NCBI RefSeq assembly: GCF_002999335.1
Contig: NW_020312036.1
Coordinates: 1 to 64,000 of the forward strand
Length of the DNA: 64,000 nucleotides
Source: Cyclospora cayetanensis
Taxonomy: Eukaryota; Apicomplexa; Conoidasida; Eucoccidiorida; Eimeriidae
Reading direction: 5' to 3'
In this document: piece after piece, positions 44,232-55,575 of the stretch
Position numbering within the stretch: the first letter of the stretch is position 1
Layout: every line of letters begins with the position of its first letter
Position numbers and translations under genes: made by a program
Notes under the pieces: model-generated
Database searches by the model: none
The model's input: the letters and a program-made list of their open reading frames with translations, nothing else
Told to the model about the DNA's origin: nothing

Positions 44232-45566
44232 CTACGGCACAGGCTTCTCAAGATCTAGCTGATGCTGTGCCGCACGGCGTCTCCTAAGGGCTGCCAGGAG
44301 AACAGCGCCCTGAACGTTGTTAAGAATGTGGAGCGCTAGAGACATCAGAGGCAAAAGTGCCCTTTTCTTTTCAAGTACTGAATCCCTAAGCACAATGCGG
44401 GGACCTAGGCCCCACAAAAGGCCTTGGAGAGTCGCTGTGAGGCAGCGATTGGCTCTGATGCATGCAATAGTAGTCGCTGAAGGGGGAGGAGCCCCTTCAG
44501 GTGACAGCGCAAGGGGTGCACCGTGGTGAGCCAGGCCAAACAGCACTGAGCAGGCACAAACAATGCCCGTACTGTGGATACACCTGAAGATGGTTACCGG
44601 TGGCCTTCGCCTCGCTTTCCCTTCGTGCAGTAAATTCCGATTGATGCCTTTCTTAGACTGCCCCTCCCACCTTTCATATTTTTCTCCTTGTTGTCTCTTT
44701 CCTCGCCGTAGAACCCCCGCAGCTCTCCAACCACGACGGAGCCTAGCTGCGCTCGTGAGATATCGCGCGGCGGGTAGCAGTAAACAGGGGAGTGCTAAGC
44801 GAAACTGAAGCTCCTCTAACAAGGGACCCAGAAGGAGCTGCTGCAGCCACGGGCTTCTAGGGAGGATACGACCAAGGGCCTCTGCATGCCATCGAGCGTG
44901 CAGTGCCCCCGCTGCGGCAATGGATGGAGGTAGCCGCAGAAAGATGCCCCGGCGTGAAAGGCATACGTTTGCCGCCACGCCGACGGCAACCACACTCGAG
45001 CTCAGCAGATGCAACACTAGAAATCTCGCAAATAGAGATTTCACGTTCTGTATCCGCCGTTTGGTATTTGCGGCCCTAGGTGTGCCCAAGGGTCTCCTGC
45101 TTGGGATGAAAGCTATTTGGAGAGGGACCGCTACAGTGACACGCCTGGCTTTCCCGTAATGAAGCTGTCGCGCACGAGCTGAAGCTGGCCTTTCTATGCT
45201 GAAGGCTTTGGAGAGGACGATTTGGGAGAAACTTTTGAGGGTAGTATTGCGGAGGAGACGACCTTGGAGTGCCTCTGTCGCGGAGGCTGTCGGATTGACA
45301 CGCGTAGCGGGATGGAAATCCCATCTCTGTCTATCCTTCCTTCTATCCTTGGAGGGCTTCTTCAGCCATGCTAACACAGCCCTCTCGCCCGCTCCGTTCT
45401 TGGGTGTTGGTGCTTGCAGCAATGCAGCGCCGGAGAGTCCGCAAAGGGAAGGATCGTGGAAGTGTTGGTGCACTTGAGATCCACGACAGTGCGTCTCTGC
45501 ACCAGAAGTTACCAGGCCTAAAGGGGCAAAAATCAGAGTACAAAGGAGGGAGGAGAGGGAGAGCAT
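44232..45566 (-). CDS. CPBP (CAAX/Abi-type) intramembrane metalloprotease, single exon
   Basis: A 444-residue frame with ATG at 45566-45564. All three active-site motifs of the CPBP family are present on hydrophobic segments: EELQFR with Glu251, Glu252 and Arg256; FGLAHH with Phe343 and His347; HILNN with His413 and Asn417. Families with these motifs include the Rce1 CAAX endopeptidases and plant or bacterial homologues. The N-terminus is a signal-peptide-like stretch (LSLSSLLCTLIFAPLGLVTS) followed by about 140 residues rich in Arg/Lys and poor in acidic residues, the layout of bipartite apicoplast targeting. Plastid location is therefore plausible but not shown. A basic loop at 275-325 between motifs 1 and 2 is long for the family. 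A membrane role is certain if the gene is expressed; the substrate is unknown. Confidence 0.8.
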   Translation of the reverse strand: MLSLSSLLCTLIFAPLGLVTSGAETHCRGSQVHQHFHDPSLCGLSGAALLQAPTPKNGAGERAVLAWLKKPSKDRRKDRQRWDFHPATRVNPTASATEALQGRLLRNTTLKSFSQIVLSKAFSIERPASARARQLHYGKARRVTVAVPLQIAFIPSRRPLGTPRAANTKRRIQNVKSLFARFLVLHLLSSSVVAVGVAANVCLSRRGIFLRLPPSIAAAGALHARWHAEALGRILPRSPWLQQLLLGPLLEELQFRLALPCLLLPAARYLTSAARLRRGWRAAGVLRRGKRQQGEKYERWEGQSKKGINRNLLHEGKARRRPPVTIFRCIHSTGIVCACSVLFGLAHHGAPLALSPEGAPPPSATTIACIRANRCLTATLQGLLWGLGPRIVLRDSVLEKKRALLPLMSLALHILNNVQGAVLLAALRRRRAAQHQLDLEKPVP

Positions 45567-46470
45567 TGGTGAAGGGGGCTATGAGGAGTGAGCTGCCCTG
45601 TGGCAGCTCGACTCCTCAGATCCCTGAGTCTCGTCCTCTTCCTCGATTCCGTAGACGTGACATCCCCCGAGCTAACAGCAACAGTAGGACGAATCAATCC
45701 CGAACCTTGAATTCATGCTAACGGCTTATTGATCGCTGCACTGCTAACCGCCGAAAGGCCCCAGTCGACAGGTCCGCGTCGGCGGTGGCTTGGGGTAACT
45801 TGAGCCCCACGCCTCGGGGACCCACTTGTCTGCAGAGGGAGTGAGGCTGCTTTGCTTTCTGGTAAATATCTTGCAACTACTTTTGCCGAAATTAGTGTGA
45901 AGCGTAAAAAGGGTCGCAGTCAGGGGCCTTGGTTGGGTAGGAGGGGAACACCAACGCCTTTCGGAGGAACAGGCTATGGCCTGGGAGAGGAGCTGCAGGA
46001 AGAACTGTTGGCAACCTCCACCATTCGAATAGAGATGCTGCCTAGCCGCTTCAGCAGCTGAGGACGCGTGACCATGGCTGCATGGAGATAAATACAGAAA
46101 GAGGAGGGGCCCAGCGCCTGGTTTTAGGGCCGTCTTCTTGGCGTGCTCCTGCTGACTCCCTGAGACCTCCCTCCAGCGTGGGTTTGCCTCTACGCTGGGG
46201 TGAAATGCGGCTCCTCCTAAGATAATGTACAGGTTTCCGCACCGCAACAAGACGTGTGCGTCTGCGGGGAGAAAGCGGGCGTTGGAACGGAATGGGAAGT
46301 AGGTGTTTTGATGGCCAATTCTTCGGACGTAGACCGGGCCCAATAAGTTTTGAACGATGCTGAATGCTGTTGTTGGAGGGCATGCGTTGCTCCTAGAGAT
46401 ATTCTGTTGCAGCGTGCCTCCGCTGTGGAGCGTTGCGCGTGGATTAGATGTGCTCCGCTGACTGAATCCT
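45567..46470 (-). other. Interval between CPBP and cathepsin C genes; uncertain open frame
   Basis: A minus-strand frame of 199 codons (46343-45744) lies between the cathepsin C stop and the CPBP start, with no ATG near its 5' end and no recognised domain. It is more likely 3' UTR of cathepsin C plus promoter of the CPBP gene than a gene of its own. Confidence 0.3.
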
Positions 46471-49250
46471 TTAGGGGCTTTCCTTTGCCATCTGGGCCCG
46501 CAACTGCTTCACAAGGTCAGCTGCTCTCCCCCGTGTCAAGTCCGGGTCGATTGCCACAGCCTGAGACTCTATTGCTGCCAGGTTCTCCCCGCGCTTCATC
46601 TTTACATAGCCATTACGCCCCCATTCGTTGCCCCACGTACTGCATCCAGGATATGGTATTTGGATTCTCCAGAAGCTACGCAAACAACCTTACTTTCTCA
46701 CTACCCAAAACTTGCGGGGTGGCATCCCTGGCATTCTAGGGCTGTGCAGAAGTTGGTTGATTAGCCGTCTTGGTGAGCCTCCCATTAAGAAAAATCGCAG
46801 CTTACGGGTCTTCACCCCATCCGACGATGGCTATTGCGTGATTCGTGTACTCCCACCCTGAAGTTTCCACCTGCTTGTAAAAACAGCCTAAATAAAGCAA
46901 CCGACTAGAGCGACTCACCAGTGAACCCCTTGTGGGGAGAGTCGCACAGCTTCCCATGATCGGCTGGCTTCGTGTCGAAAAATCCATCATCATAGAGGAA
47001 CAACGCGTCTGGTGCATCAATGGCGGCAACCAGCGGCCTGAAAAGTGGTAGTCATAAGGGAGTTCGCTGTCGTAGGGCTAGAAAGCTGAACTGCACAGTA
47101 CCCATGGTTATAAATTTCTTCCATCATCTTCTGTTCGTCGCACCCCTCGTAGAACCCGCCGACATAGTTGTAGTCTTTGGCGTACCTGCAAATTTGCTGG
47201 GGTTCCCGCGTTTACCAGCCACTTCGAAATAGAGCCAACCCACCATCGATCCTCTGGGCCGCATCCCGGCTCAGATTCCTTAGGTGACCGGAGAAAGTTT
47301 CCCATGCTAAAGGAAGCAAGAAAACCAGCGGAAGCTTTGCTGTAGGGGGAGAGGCAGACAGGACTGTCGAATCTCACTGCATCGGGCAGGGTGCCTCCGA
47401 TGGACTGTGTGTCGCCAGATACTTCTGGCAGTCTTCAGTCCCCACACCAAATTCCTTGGCGTGCTTCCCGACGAGGAAAGGGTAACCCCCGTCGCAGCCC
47501 TGGTTAAAAGGCTGAAAACACTTTTCAATAGAAAGGGCACGGCCACATAAGTGTTTTATGAGGCATACTGAACAGCTTAGGACGGTCTGCGCAGAGAGGG
47601 GCGAGGAAAATATCGGTGTCTTTTTGTTTGGAAACAGCTTGGAGAGGAGGATTTCAAAACGTTTCTGCAGAGCATACACGCCAGAAACGGCGTAGCAGCT
47701 GCCGCAGTTCCCTGAAAAATCATGTGCAGAGCACACTATTGATAGGGCGCCTGGCTCTCCTTACTTTGATTCACCACAGGGTCAGATTCCGGGTCGTAAT
47801 TCACAGAAAGAAAGGGGTCACCCCATGTCCTGAAAACAGCAATGAACCAACTTTCAAGTCATGGAGCTTCTGATAGGAACATACCACTCGGTAGGGAGGG
47901 GAGCTGAGGGTTTCTCCGCGTGGAGCATGACTGGATCCTCGCACGCATATGGCTTGTCAGAAACATCCTTGCCTGCGTCAGCAGTTGCTTATCGGGCTAG
48001 GAAGAGATTTGGTGTGAACTCACCATCGCTGTCTTTTTGAAGGAAATTCGGCAGCGCATACTCTAACTTCTTATGATACTTCTGGTAGCCCATATGGCCC
48101 TTATACATTGCCAGTTCGTCGGGTGGTATATTGCTGAACTGCTTGTGATCCGCAATCCATGAGCTGTGCTTGCTGCACAAATGCGGAAAGTATGCATCTT
48201 CGTGAACAGCGAATGGCGCACTAAAAGACTTACTGTTCAAAAGAAGACGCAGATAGGTTTGCTGGCAGCACAGGTAAGCCGTAACCGTGGCCAGACATCA
48301 CAAATGACTCCTCGGTATTTGTTGGGCTCTCCTTTTCAGCATAGAAGCACCCCCATTTGTAACGTGTTTTATCCCCTTCGCGGCCCTCCTGAGAGTAGCG
48401 TCCCGGCTCGTCTATCTACCATTGGCATTAATTTACTGCTCAAGGTATTTACCTTTACGGTCCAGCCCATGTGAAGCTTTGAGGAGTCTGTCGCATAGCA
48501 TTTTGTTCGACCAAAAACATCTTCGGAATCTCCTGAATACGAGAATTCCGCTCGAAGATTCAAATAACTCTGAAGCAGTATGGTCATCTTACCATTCATT
48601 CTAGCTGTACACTTTTCTCCACCGGTCGTGCGGTATTTCATGAGACCAAAAAATCGCTTTGCTCCAATCCGCACCTGGTCAAGCGGCAATGTTGCATCTA
48701 CCTCAAGGGGGGATTTGTCCCCAAGTACTTACTTCAAACCCTTCGTCGTAAACCATGCTCCACGTGCCAATTTGCTTTTGACTATTTGGCAGCGTTACGG
48801 CTAAGTAGCTCCACCGTTTTCGAGTTGGTGTGCTCGTTTGAATAGAGCGCTGATCAGTGAGAACTAGTCTCGTGGTCAACCCTAGACCAGTTTCTTGTGT
48901 TAGCCATGAGTAATAGTCTTCGATCCCTACGCAATTATAATAGGAAGCGAATTTAATTCCTATTTCCTTGGGTACTCATGGTGAAGGGCCTTACTGGGCT
49001 CGAGGTTTTCGAGATTCATGTTTGGGGCGCCGCCGCCGCAGGCCATGGGTTCGTCTGCTTCCTCAGCACTAACGCTGAACCGCCATGTGCCCACAATATC
49101 TGACTGGAGAATTGTGTAAAAGATAAAAGATATGAACGGGAATACTGGGAAACTCCAACTCACTAGAAGCGCGTGAATTGGGAGGTCCGCCCTCACCGTT
49201 TCAGCGGCAAGTGCGGCACCCGCTGCAAAAACAAGTCTCAGTACAGGCAT
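46471..49250 (-). CDS. Cathepsin C / dipeptidyl peptidase I, 15 exons
   Basis: A lysosome-type papain-family enzyme that removes N-terminal dipeptides. Exons: 49250-49164, 49103-48995, 48800-48733, 48701-48593, 48529-48453, 48261-48024, 47972-47885, 47829-47765, 47711-47569, 47511-47378, 47185-47102, 47037-46919, 46887-46806, 46735-46694 and 46639-46471. All phases agree and the sum is 537 residues (human 463). A signal peptide (MPVLRLVFAAGAALA) is followed by the exclusion domain: DIVGTWRF, IGTWSMVYDEGFE, KRFFGLMKY. The propeptide and the peptidase C1 domain follow: catalytic Cys286 in NCGSCYAVSG, NQGCDGGYPFL, YVGGFYEGCDE, His457 in TNHAIAIVGWG, Asn482 in NTWGNEWG. The gene is not found as one open frame; splice phase and family alignment fix the exons. 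Eimeria cathepsin Cs are reported; this looks complete and intact. Confidence 0.93.
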
Positions 49251-49831
49251 TCTTAATACTGGAATAATTGCATAATCCCCCAATTTGGCCGCTAGTTGGC
49301 GCGTGTCTGGGATGCGCCCTCTCAATACACTTGTACAGAGGGCTATAGTGGAATTTGATTGCTCTACTAGGGGTCCCTACACTCGACAACTATCTACAGT
49401 AGCACCTTATCGATGTTTTAGTGGTTCATGGTGCATTGCGAACTGACAATGCCCTTCTTGGCCGATGACGAGGGGGCAACCCACATCATTATTCATAAGA
49501 GCGCGCCATTGCGTTTTGGTTCTTCCAGGTATCTGGACTCATGGGGTCTGTCTGTTTCATGACGAACGAGGAACCAGCTAATATCAACTGTCGAGTTGAA
49601 AAACTAAGGTGCAGCTTATTACAGGGTGAATTTTCTGCAGTGGAAGATGCCCCAAAATCTTTGAAACGGAAAGTTGACTGGTAGAGTCTAAATGGCGCTT
49701 AGCTGTTCAAAAACTGTCCATCGCAAGCCACTGGAAGTACAAGAAGGCGCGCTCCAAGGACAAAGGAAACCACAAGCCACTAATACGGCTCATATTGGAG
49801 GGGTAAGGCCTGTGTCACGACCGCTCGGCCC

Positions 49832-51165
49832 TCAGTTTCTAGTCACCTCGGCAGAGTATGTAACCACTGACGACGACGGCGCACCGTAGACGGTTGTCGT
49901 GGTATATGGAGCCGGGTGGTATGACAGAGGGCTTGTAGGGGCGGGGTTGCTGTTACAACAGCTTCCAGTCGAAGGAGGGAAGGAGGAGGTAAACCCAGCC
50001 GGCTGGAGCGGCAATAGGCTGTGCTTACTGACCACCTGCGGATGCGGGCAGAAGCCCGACGCAGCCCGTATAATGTAGTCACGTTCCTCCGTAAAAGCGC
50101 GAACGCGTCCAGCAATATCAGCGAATGTTTGCTGAGCACCACAATCATAAAGAAGATAGTGTTCTTTAAAGGGTGATCTTCCGAGTAATTCTACTTCTAC
50201 CATCTGCCTGTGTCCAGGGTGACGCCTTCACTCCTACCTGTAAGCGCACTTTGTGACCAGGCAACCACATTGCCTGGCTGAATTTCTCTATGTCGTCTAG
50301 AGATTCAGCAGTCAAAGTACAGAGCGTTTCAAGCTGCGGAAATCCAACAACATTAATACTAGTACAGGTTTGCAATGATTCACCCCCGCAAAGGACCCGA
50401 TGCATGAGAATCGTCATCAATGCCATAAATACAAAAAGATTGCGCACAACTCACTGTGTCAAATCCTGCATTGGTGAAGTGCAGTGCCACATTTGTGGGC
50501 AATTTCTGGGCCTTAAAGAATTCAACGACCATCAGCCGCTCTCTCTCCAACTCGGGATCTGTTAGTCGTAACAACCACAATAGTGTGACACACTAAATGT
50601 TCTCTTCAACTAAGTTGCTCAGAATGGTGTTACAACGAGGAGTTGCGATAGTGCAAAAGATTAAACCGTTTCTGTGCCCCTAGACCCTCACCCCTTAAGC
50701 GCATAAACATCTGTAGTTCCCTCTTTTAAGCAAACGCTAATTTCAGAAGTATGGAATGAAAAGAATAGTGTAACTGAAAAACTCTGTATGCTATTTGCCG
50801 TACCAGCATTCCAAACCGATGCAAATCCTTTAAGATGCTCGGGGTAATGTTTGCACAGAAAGTCCACAATGAAGTAAATGGCATTTTGCGGCCTAGCTTC
50901 TTCAACTTCCTGAGGAATACAACACCCCATGATAATTTCAGACTGTCCCAGCCTATGGCTACGCTAATCTGTTCATCGTGGTATGTGGCGGTATTTCCTG
51001 CACAGTAGATGCTGGATCAAGCCTCTACATGTGCGGCATCATACGTACCTGCTGAAGACGGGCGAACAGCTGGGCGACCCGAGATACTTGTGCCTTTGCG
51101 AGACGCTCTGCTTCAGCTCCCGCTTCAGCACGGGCTCCTTTGCTCGTTCCTTCCTGTTGTGGCAT
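49832..51165 (-). CDS. Small protein with RIIa/DPY-30-like and SAM-like segments
   Basis: Exons 51165-51049, 50909-50804, 50558-50455, 50333-50238 and 50203-49832 join in phase to 264 residues. Residues 1-39 are a charged helix. RPQNAIYFIVDFLCKHYPEH (about 45-64) resembles the dimerisation/docking helices of the RIIa/DPY-30 superfamily, which bind amphipathic anchor helices in PKA, flagellar and SET1 complexes. About 20-40 residues later, LPTNVALHFTNAGFDTLETL and LTAESL to LPGHKVRLQ have the helix pattern and final GH+-+L of a SAM domain. The C-terminal exon is Ser/Pro/Tyr-rich and ends TYSAEVTRN. An alternative acceptor 12 bases upstream in the last exon would end the protein early with ADGRSRITRKITL. 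A scaffold or anchoring role is an inference; the domain calls are from pattern only. Start at the first ATG (51165). Confidence 0.65.
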
Positions 51166-52410
51166 CGTGACGAACTCGTTGACAGGGGGCTGGCAAGCTT
51201 CAAGTGCTTTGCAGTGGTTCTCACCTGAACCCTTTACGAGTTTGGCTTTTGAGGATGTTTGTTGTATGCCCCCCCCTATAATCTCAGAACCAACGACGGA
51301 AATGATAAGCGCAGGTTTGCTGGGGGGAGCCGCAGCGACACCAGTGGCTTGACAGACAAGACCTGCAGAAACAGGGTGCGTCACCCTGTGGGTATTTTGC
51401 GTTGTTTTTCTCGCCAAATCAAATTTGGCTTAAGCCCAAACAAATAATGGCCAGATCGGGCACGTGCTGAGGTGTGCAGAAAGGGTGTTCTTCCGCCTGA
51501 CTAGCTTGGGCAACGGTCGCAGCAGGGCTTTGTAAGATCTACTTTTCTCTCCAGAATGTTACGTATTCCCCGGTTGACAAAGACGACCAAACGAAGCTGA
51601 GGTTTGAAAGCCTGAAGGATGATTTTAAGACTTCTAATGTTTCCTTCAGCATCGCCGTCCGGGGACTGCCGAGCATCAGGGCAGTCGGGGGAGGTGATTG
51701 GCTGTATCAATCGCGCCCGAAGAGAAGCAGGGAAACTCTTAATAGCACCAGAAGTGGCTTTGTCTGAGACTTTTGTTCTCGAGGAAGAAAAGAAGGCACT
51801 GGTGACGACAAGGCAATAAATGACCGAGTGCCGCTCCCAAATTAGGGCTTCATCATCTCTGAGGAACACTGTAGCGGCGAGTCACGTACTGCTAGTGCTG
51901 CTGTTGCTGCCGGCTCGCTGTAAGCATGTATCCAGTGTAACAAGACAAATATCCATGTGTGCAGATTATCTATTCTTTATGCCTCTGGCCTTGCTCTTTC
52001 TCTTTTTAGCCCTCTTTAGCCCGTCTTCACGCCGACGACCACTTGAGGGCCCCGCGATCGTCTGTGGCAGCACGTGCAACGTCGAGCTGACGCAAGAATT
52101 CTGTGTATCTCATTCATATCCCGGGCCTTTATCTGCTCGTCTTCGGCTCAGCAAGGCTCAATCACCAGGTCTGTTGTTGACCTCATGCGAACCGTACTGC
52201 GTCAAGTTACCTCCAGCGTGAACTCCTAATCACCGTAGCCATTACAGGCGAAGAATTTCAAATAAGGGCGGCGGCATTCCTGTAACGCACTTTATAATGC
52301 TCTAATAAGTGGCCCAGCGGCTTTTTGCCCTCCACGGGTGCCGCGCATGCCTGGTGCTTTGGAGTGCTTCCGTTCACGTACCCATTCCACCCTTCCCTCG
52401 GTGCTCTATT
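51166..52410. promoter_or_regulatory. Divergent upstream region of the RIIa/SAM gene (-) and Vma12 gene (+)
   Basis: The two genes are transcribed away from each other, with about 1.25 kb between starts. A plus-strand frame at 51820-52221 has two hydrophobic stretches but no recognised domain; it may be a small membrane protein or leader sequence. I do not see a defined promoter element. Confidence 0.35.
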
Positions 52411-54109
52411 ATGGGGCGGAAGGAGGACTTAGGGCAAGAAATATCTGAATGTGTCGCCGCCTCGGCAATAGCAGCAGCTCCGGGGAAGTCGCTCCGCAGA
52501 CGGCGACGGCCGCCTCGTGGCTCTGCAGACACGGTCCCCGCAGCTGCAGTCGACGAGGCAGCACCTGAATCCCGATATAGCAGCTCCAGTATATCTAGAG
52601 CTGGAAGAAGAGATTCATGCGACAGCAATGCCCCCGACGGAAGGCATGCTGGCCATCGCAGCAGCAGCAACGGCAGGGATGAAGCAAATAGTACAGAAAG
52701 CCGGAAAGCACAAGACGAAGACGAGCAGAGCAGCACTGCTGGTGCATCAGCCGAGGGCGCTGCTGAATCCTGCAGGGAGAAAGATCAGGATGAAGACAAA
52801 GAGCAGCCTACCGGTGACACCAAGGCTGCCCAGGAGCAGCAGCACCCGCAGCGAGGCAAAGGAGGTTCTCGCCTGCTGATAGAGGTGACGCCGAAGATCC
52901 GGGAATTCCTTGAGAATCTCGCATCGCGGAAAAAGCAGCGTTGCATCATTGCGCAAGACAGAATCGATCTTGACGTCCTGCAGCGCTTGGTGAGAGGACT
53001 CATGTACGATGGGGAAGAGATATTTTTGTGGGCGGAGGCTGTGTCGGGCACCAGGAGGCAGCATGTCGTTCTTTGCCTCTTTTTAGCACTAAGGTTTTCC
53101 TTTATCACGCTTGTTTGATGGGCTGTAGGTCAAGGAATGGAACTCGGAAACCGCGAAGAACTGCCAGAATGTGTGCATGGCCGACTTGGTAGAGGGCTCT
53201 CATGTTGTTGGTAGGGCGTTCCCCTATTGCGTCGTCCCCCTCATGTATTGGCTGTTGCTGCCACGTCAATTGTGAAGCTTGCTAGTCCAAAACAAAGAAG
53301 GCTGCGCATGGTGAGGGATTTAGGGGCTGCACTGCTTTTTTCTTCTCTATTGGCTCGTGCTCTGACAGAGCGAATTGAGGCTCCTCCCGTGCACCTCGAG
53401 TCTCTCAGCTTCAAAGAGCGCACTAGGCTTTTAGCGGATGAGAGGAGGCACCAAGCGGCCGTTCGAAGCTTATGGGGAGAGAAAGGTGGCCACCAGGACT
53501 CCTTCGCTGATCTCAATAAAAGCCTTGCGTACGCTCTGGGCGTTCGCGGACCCTTCCTTCTCATACCTGTTAGCACCGGAATCCAGCGCTCACAACATTC
53601 CAAAAGATTTCTTTGAGTGGAACTCTTAGCACCTTGTGTGCACGGGTCTTAAGCGAAAAAGGGAGCTTAAAGCAGAAATTCTCTGGGCTTCAAGGTAGAG
53701 TGTTGGCGAGTTCACTGCTCTGTGTCTGGGGTTGCAGGATGGGGGTTAACGCGCTCCTTGGACTGTTCCTCACGTTCCTCGGCGGCTACTGGGCAGCACT
53801 GTACAGCGGAGTCGAGACCTTCCAAACTGTAAGTCAAGGGGCAGTCTACGCCTCAAGCACCGCAGCTGTTGCCAGCAGGGGGTACTGGGTCGGCCGGCCT
53901 GATGGGCTGTACAGGTAAGCCTCCATCCGTATACCACGTGCAGCCTCCCGTGTGGCACCTTCCATTGTATGCAGCGCGTGGTCGTGGGCCTCGTCTGTTC
54001 CATTGTGTGCCTGGTGGTGGAGGTGCTGCTTTTTGCGATTCACGACGAGCGGCAGAGGCTAAAGGCACAAAAGAAGCTGTCTCGAGGCCTCGTGCTCAAA
54101 TCAATCTAG
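52411..54109 (+). CDS. V-ATPase assembly factor, Vma12/TMEM199 family
   Basis: An ER membrane protein needed to assemble the V0 sector of the proton-pumping V-ATPase. Supported exons: 52411 to about 52990, about 53369-53528, 53738-53828 and 53975-54109. The last three join in phase, LNKSLA|MGVNALLGLFLTFLGG and then RVVVGLVCSIVCLVVEVLLF; the first join is unresolved. Two transmembrane hairpin segments near the C-terminus, preceded by a charged helix (SFKERTRLLADERRHQAAVRSL) and followed by a basic tail, match the family. The GGY after the first membrane segment and RV--GL--S------E at the second are typical. The N-terminal 150 residues are Ser/Glu/Gln-rich, then TPKIREFLENL begins the conserved part. 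ATG at 52411 is chosen because no in-frame Met lies upstream. Confidence 0.75.
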
Positions 54110-54784
54110 CCACTGTCGCCCTCGAGTCGCTAGTATACTTTCCCAATTCGGCGCTTTCCGAGGAAGTTACCGGTTGCGGGTTGGAGAGTAGCAGTGTGTA
54201 TGGCAGTGGCTAAAGTCTGGAGGGACCCTTTAGGTCACAAGACTCACTCCCCTGCTTTCACCCCATATAGAGCTAATACAGATCAAAAAGGTATTTATTC
54301 CTTGCCGTTTGGAGACCCGTCTGTTCGCCACAAGGCGGGACGGTCCGAGGGTAGTAAATGATAAGTCACCTTTACCGATACGCCCCAGCCCGTAAGGAGG
54401 CGTGAAAACTTGCCTCCTTACAGAGCGGTCTGTGCGGGATCTTTGCTTTCCCGTAAGCTAAAAGACAAGATACGAGGTCAAACGCATAAATCTGGGCAAA
54501 TGAATCTTTAAGCGTCTTCAAAACTGACCATCGTGACAGGCGGTGACCTATTATGCAACAGGGAAAGACCGTTGCAACCGACAAGACACATATAAGTAGC
54601 TGGAGAGCATCCAACGCGAGAAATAGGTGGTCGCAAAAGTCGTGTTGTGTAAGTGTGGAGCAAGTAACATGGAAAGTCAGAGCCAAGAAGCAGCCTTCTC
54701 CTCCCCTCCATGCGGCCTCACGCCGTATACGTCCGCACAGAGCACCACTACGCAATGCAGACTAGAAAGCACGTTCACATCCAC

Positions 54785-55575
54785 CTAGACCCCCAGCAGC
54801 TTCTTTCCATTTTCACTAAGCGTACAAACATGAGGGATATCCCTAAACATCTGATCGCAATCGAAGCTGAATCCGATGACCCATTTGTCGGGGAGCGAAA
54901 ACCCGATAAAATCGGCACTCTGTCCGTTTGAGCGAGTGGTCCTCTTCAGTGTAAGGGTTGCAATCTTCACGCTCTTTGGCTCGAACTGTTGCAAGTACTT
55001 TTGCAACTCTGTGAGGGTCAGCCCGGTGTCAATGATGTCCTCGACGATCAGCACATCCTTACCCTTCAGGCAAGACAAATCGTCACTCAATACCTTCAGC
55101 TTGTTGGTACTCTGCGTCCCCGCACAGGAGCTCACCCGCAAGTAGTGCTCGAAAAAGGGTGGGCAGGTTGCTGCCTCATCATAAAGGCTGAGTTTGGTCA
55201 AGTGCTGGAACAAGGCGGAAAAGAAGCTCCGTGAGCCCTTCAGCAAACAGAGGCAGTGAAGCTCCTGGTTCCTATAGGTGGTGCGGATGTCGCACGCCTG
55301 AGAACATGGCGCACAGTAATGGAAAAGTGACCATTAATGCGCTTATTTCTTTCTTTTTGAGGACGCCAGCACTGATGGTAGGTGCCAAGTGGCGTGGTCT
55401 TTCCACTGTGTCCAATTACTGCCCTACCATCTTTTCAATTCTATCCATAAGAAGCCCATTGGGGATGAGGATCTTTTCGATATACTTATGGTACTGCTTA
55501 GGCACCAACAAATCGTCGGGGGTGTAACACACAGAATCCTCTATCACAATGGGTTTGCTGGCCGCAACACAAATT
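54785..55575 (-). CDS. HXGPRT: Hypoxanthine-xanthine-guanine phosphoribosyltransferase; first exon not located
   Basis: Purine salvage enzyme that joins hypoxanthine, guanine or xanthine to PRPP; coccidia cannot make purines de novo. Two exons, 55575-55428 and 55297-54785, join in phase (EKM|ACDIRTTYR). Motifs: TPDDLLVPKQYHKYIEKIL near the N-terminus, LLKGSRSFF, the PRPP loop VEDIIDTGLTLTE, the purine-side Lys in KRTTRSN, and the end CDQMFRDIPHVCTLSENGKK. The order and spacing match Toxoplasma HXGPRT, whose protein is 230-279 residues by isoform. The upstream exon starts in phase 2 at an acceptor (ccttgcag|A), so the start codon lies on a further exon between 55.6 and 56.5 kb that I cannot place. 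Convergent with the Vma12 gene. Confidence 0.9.
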
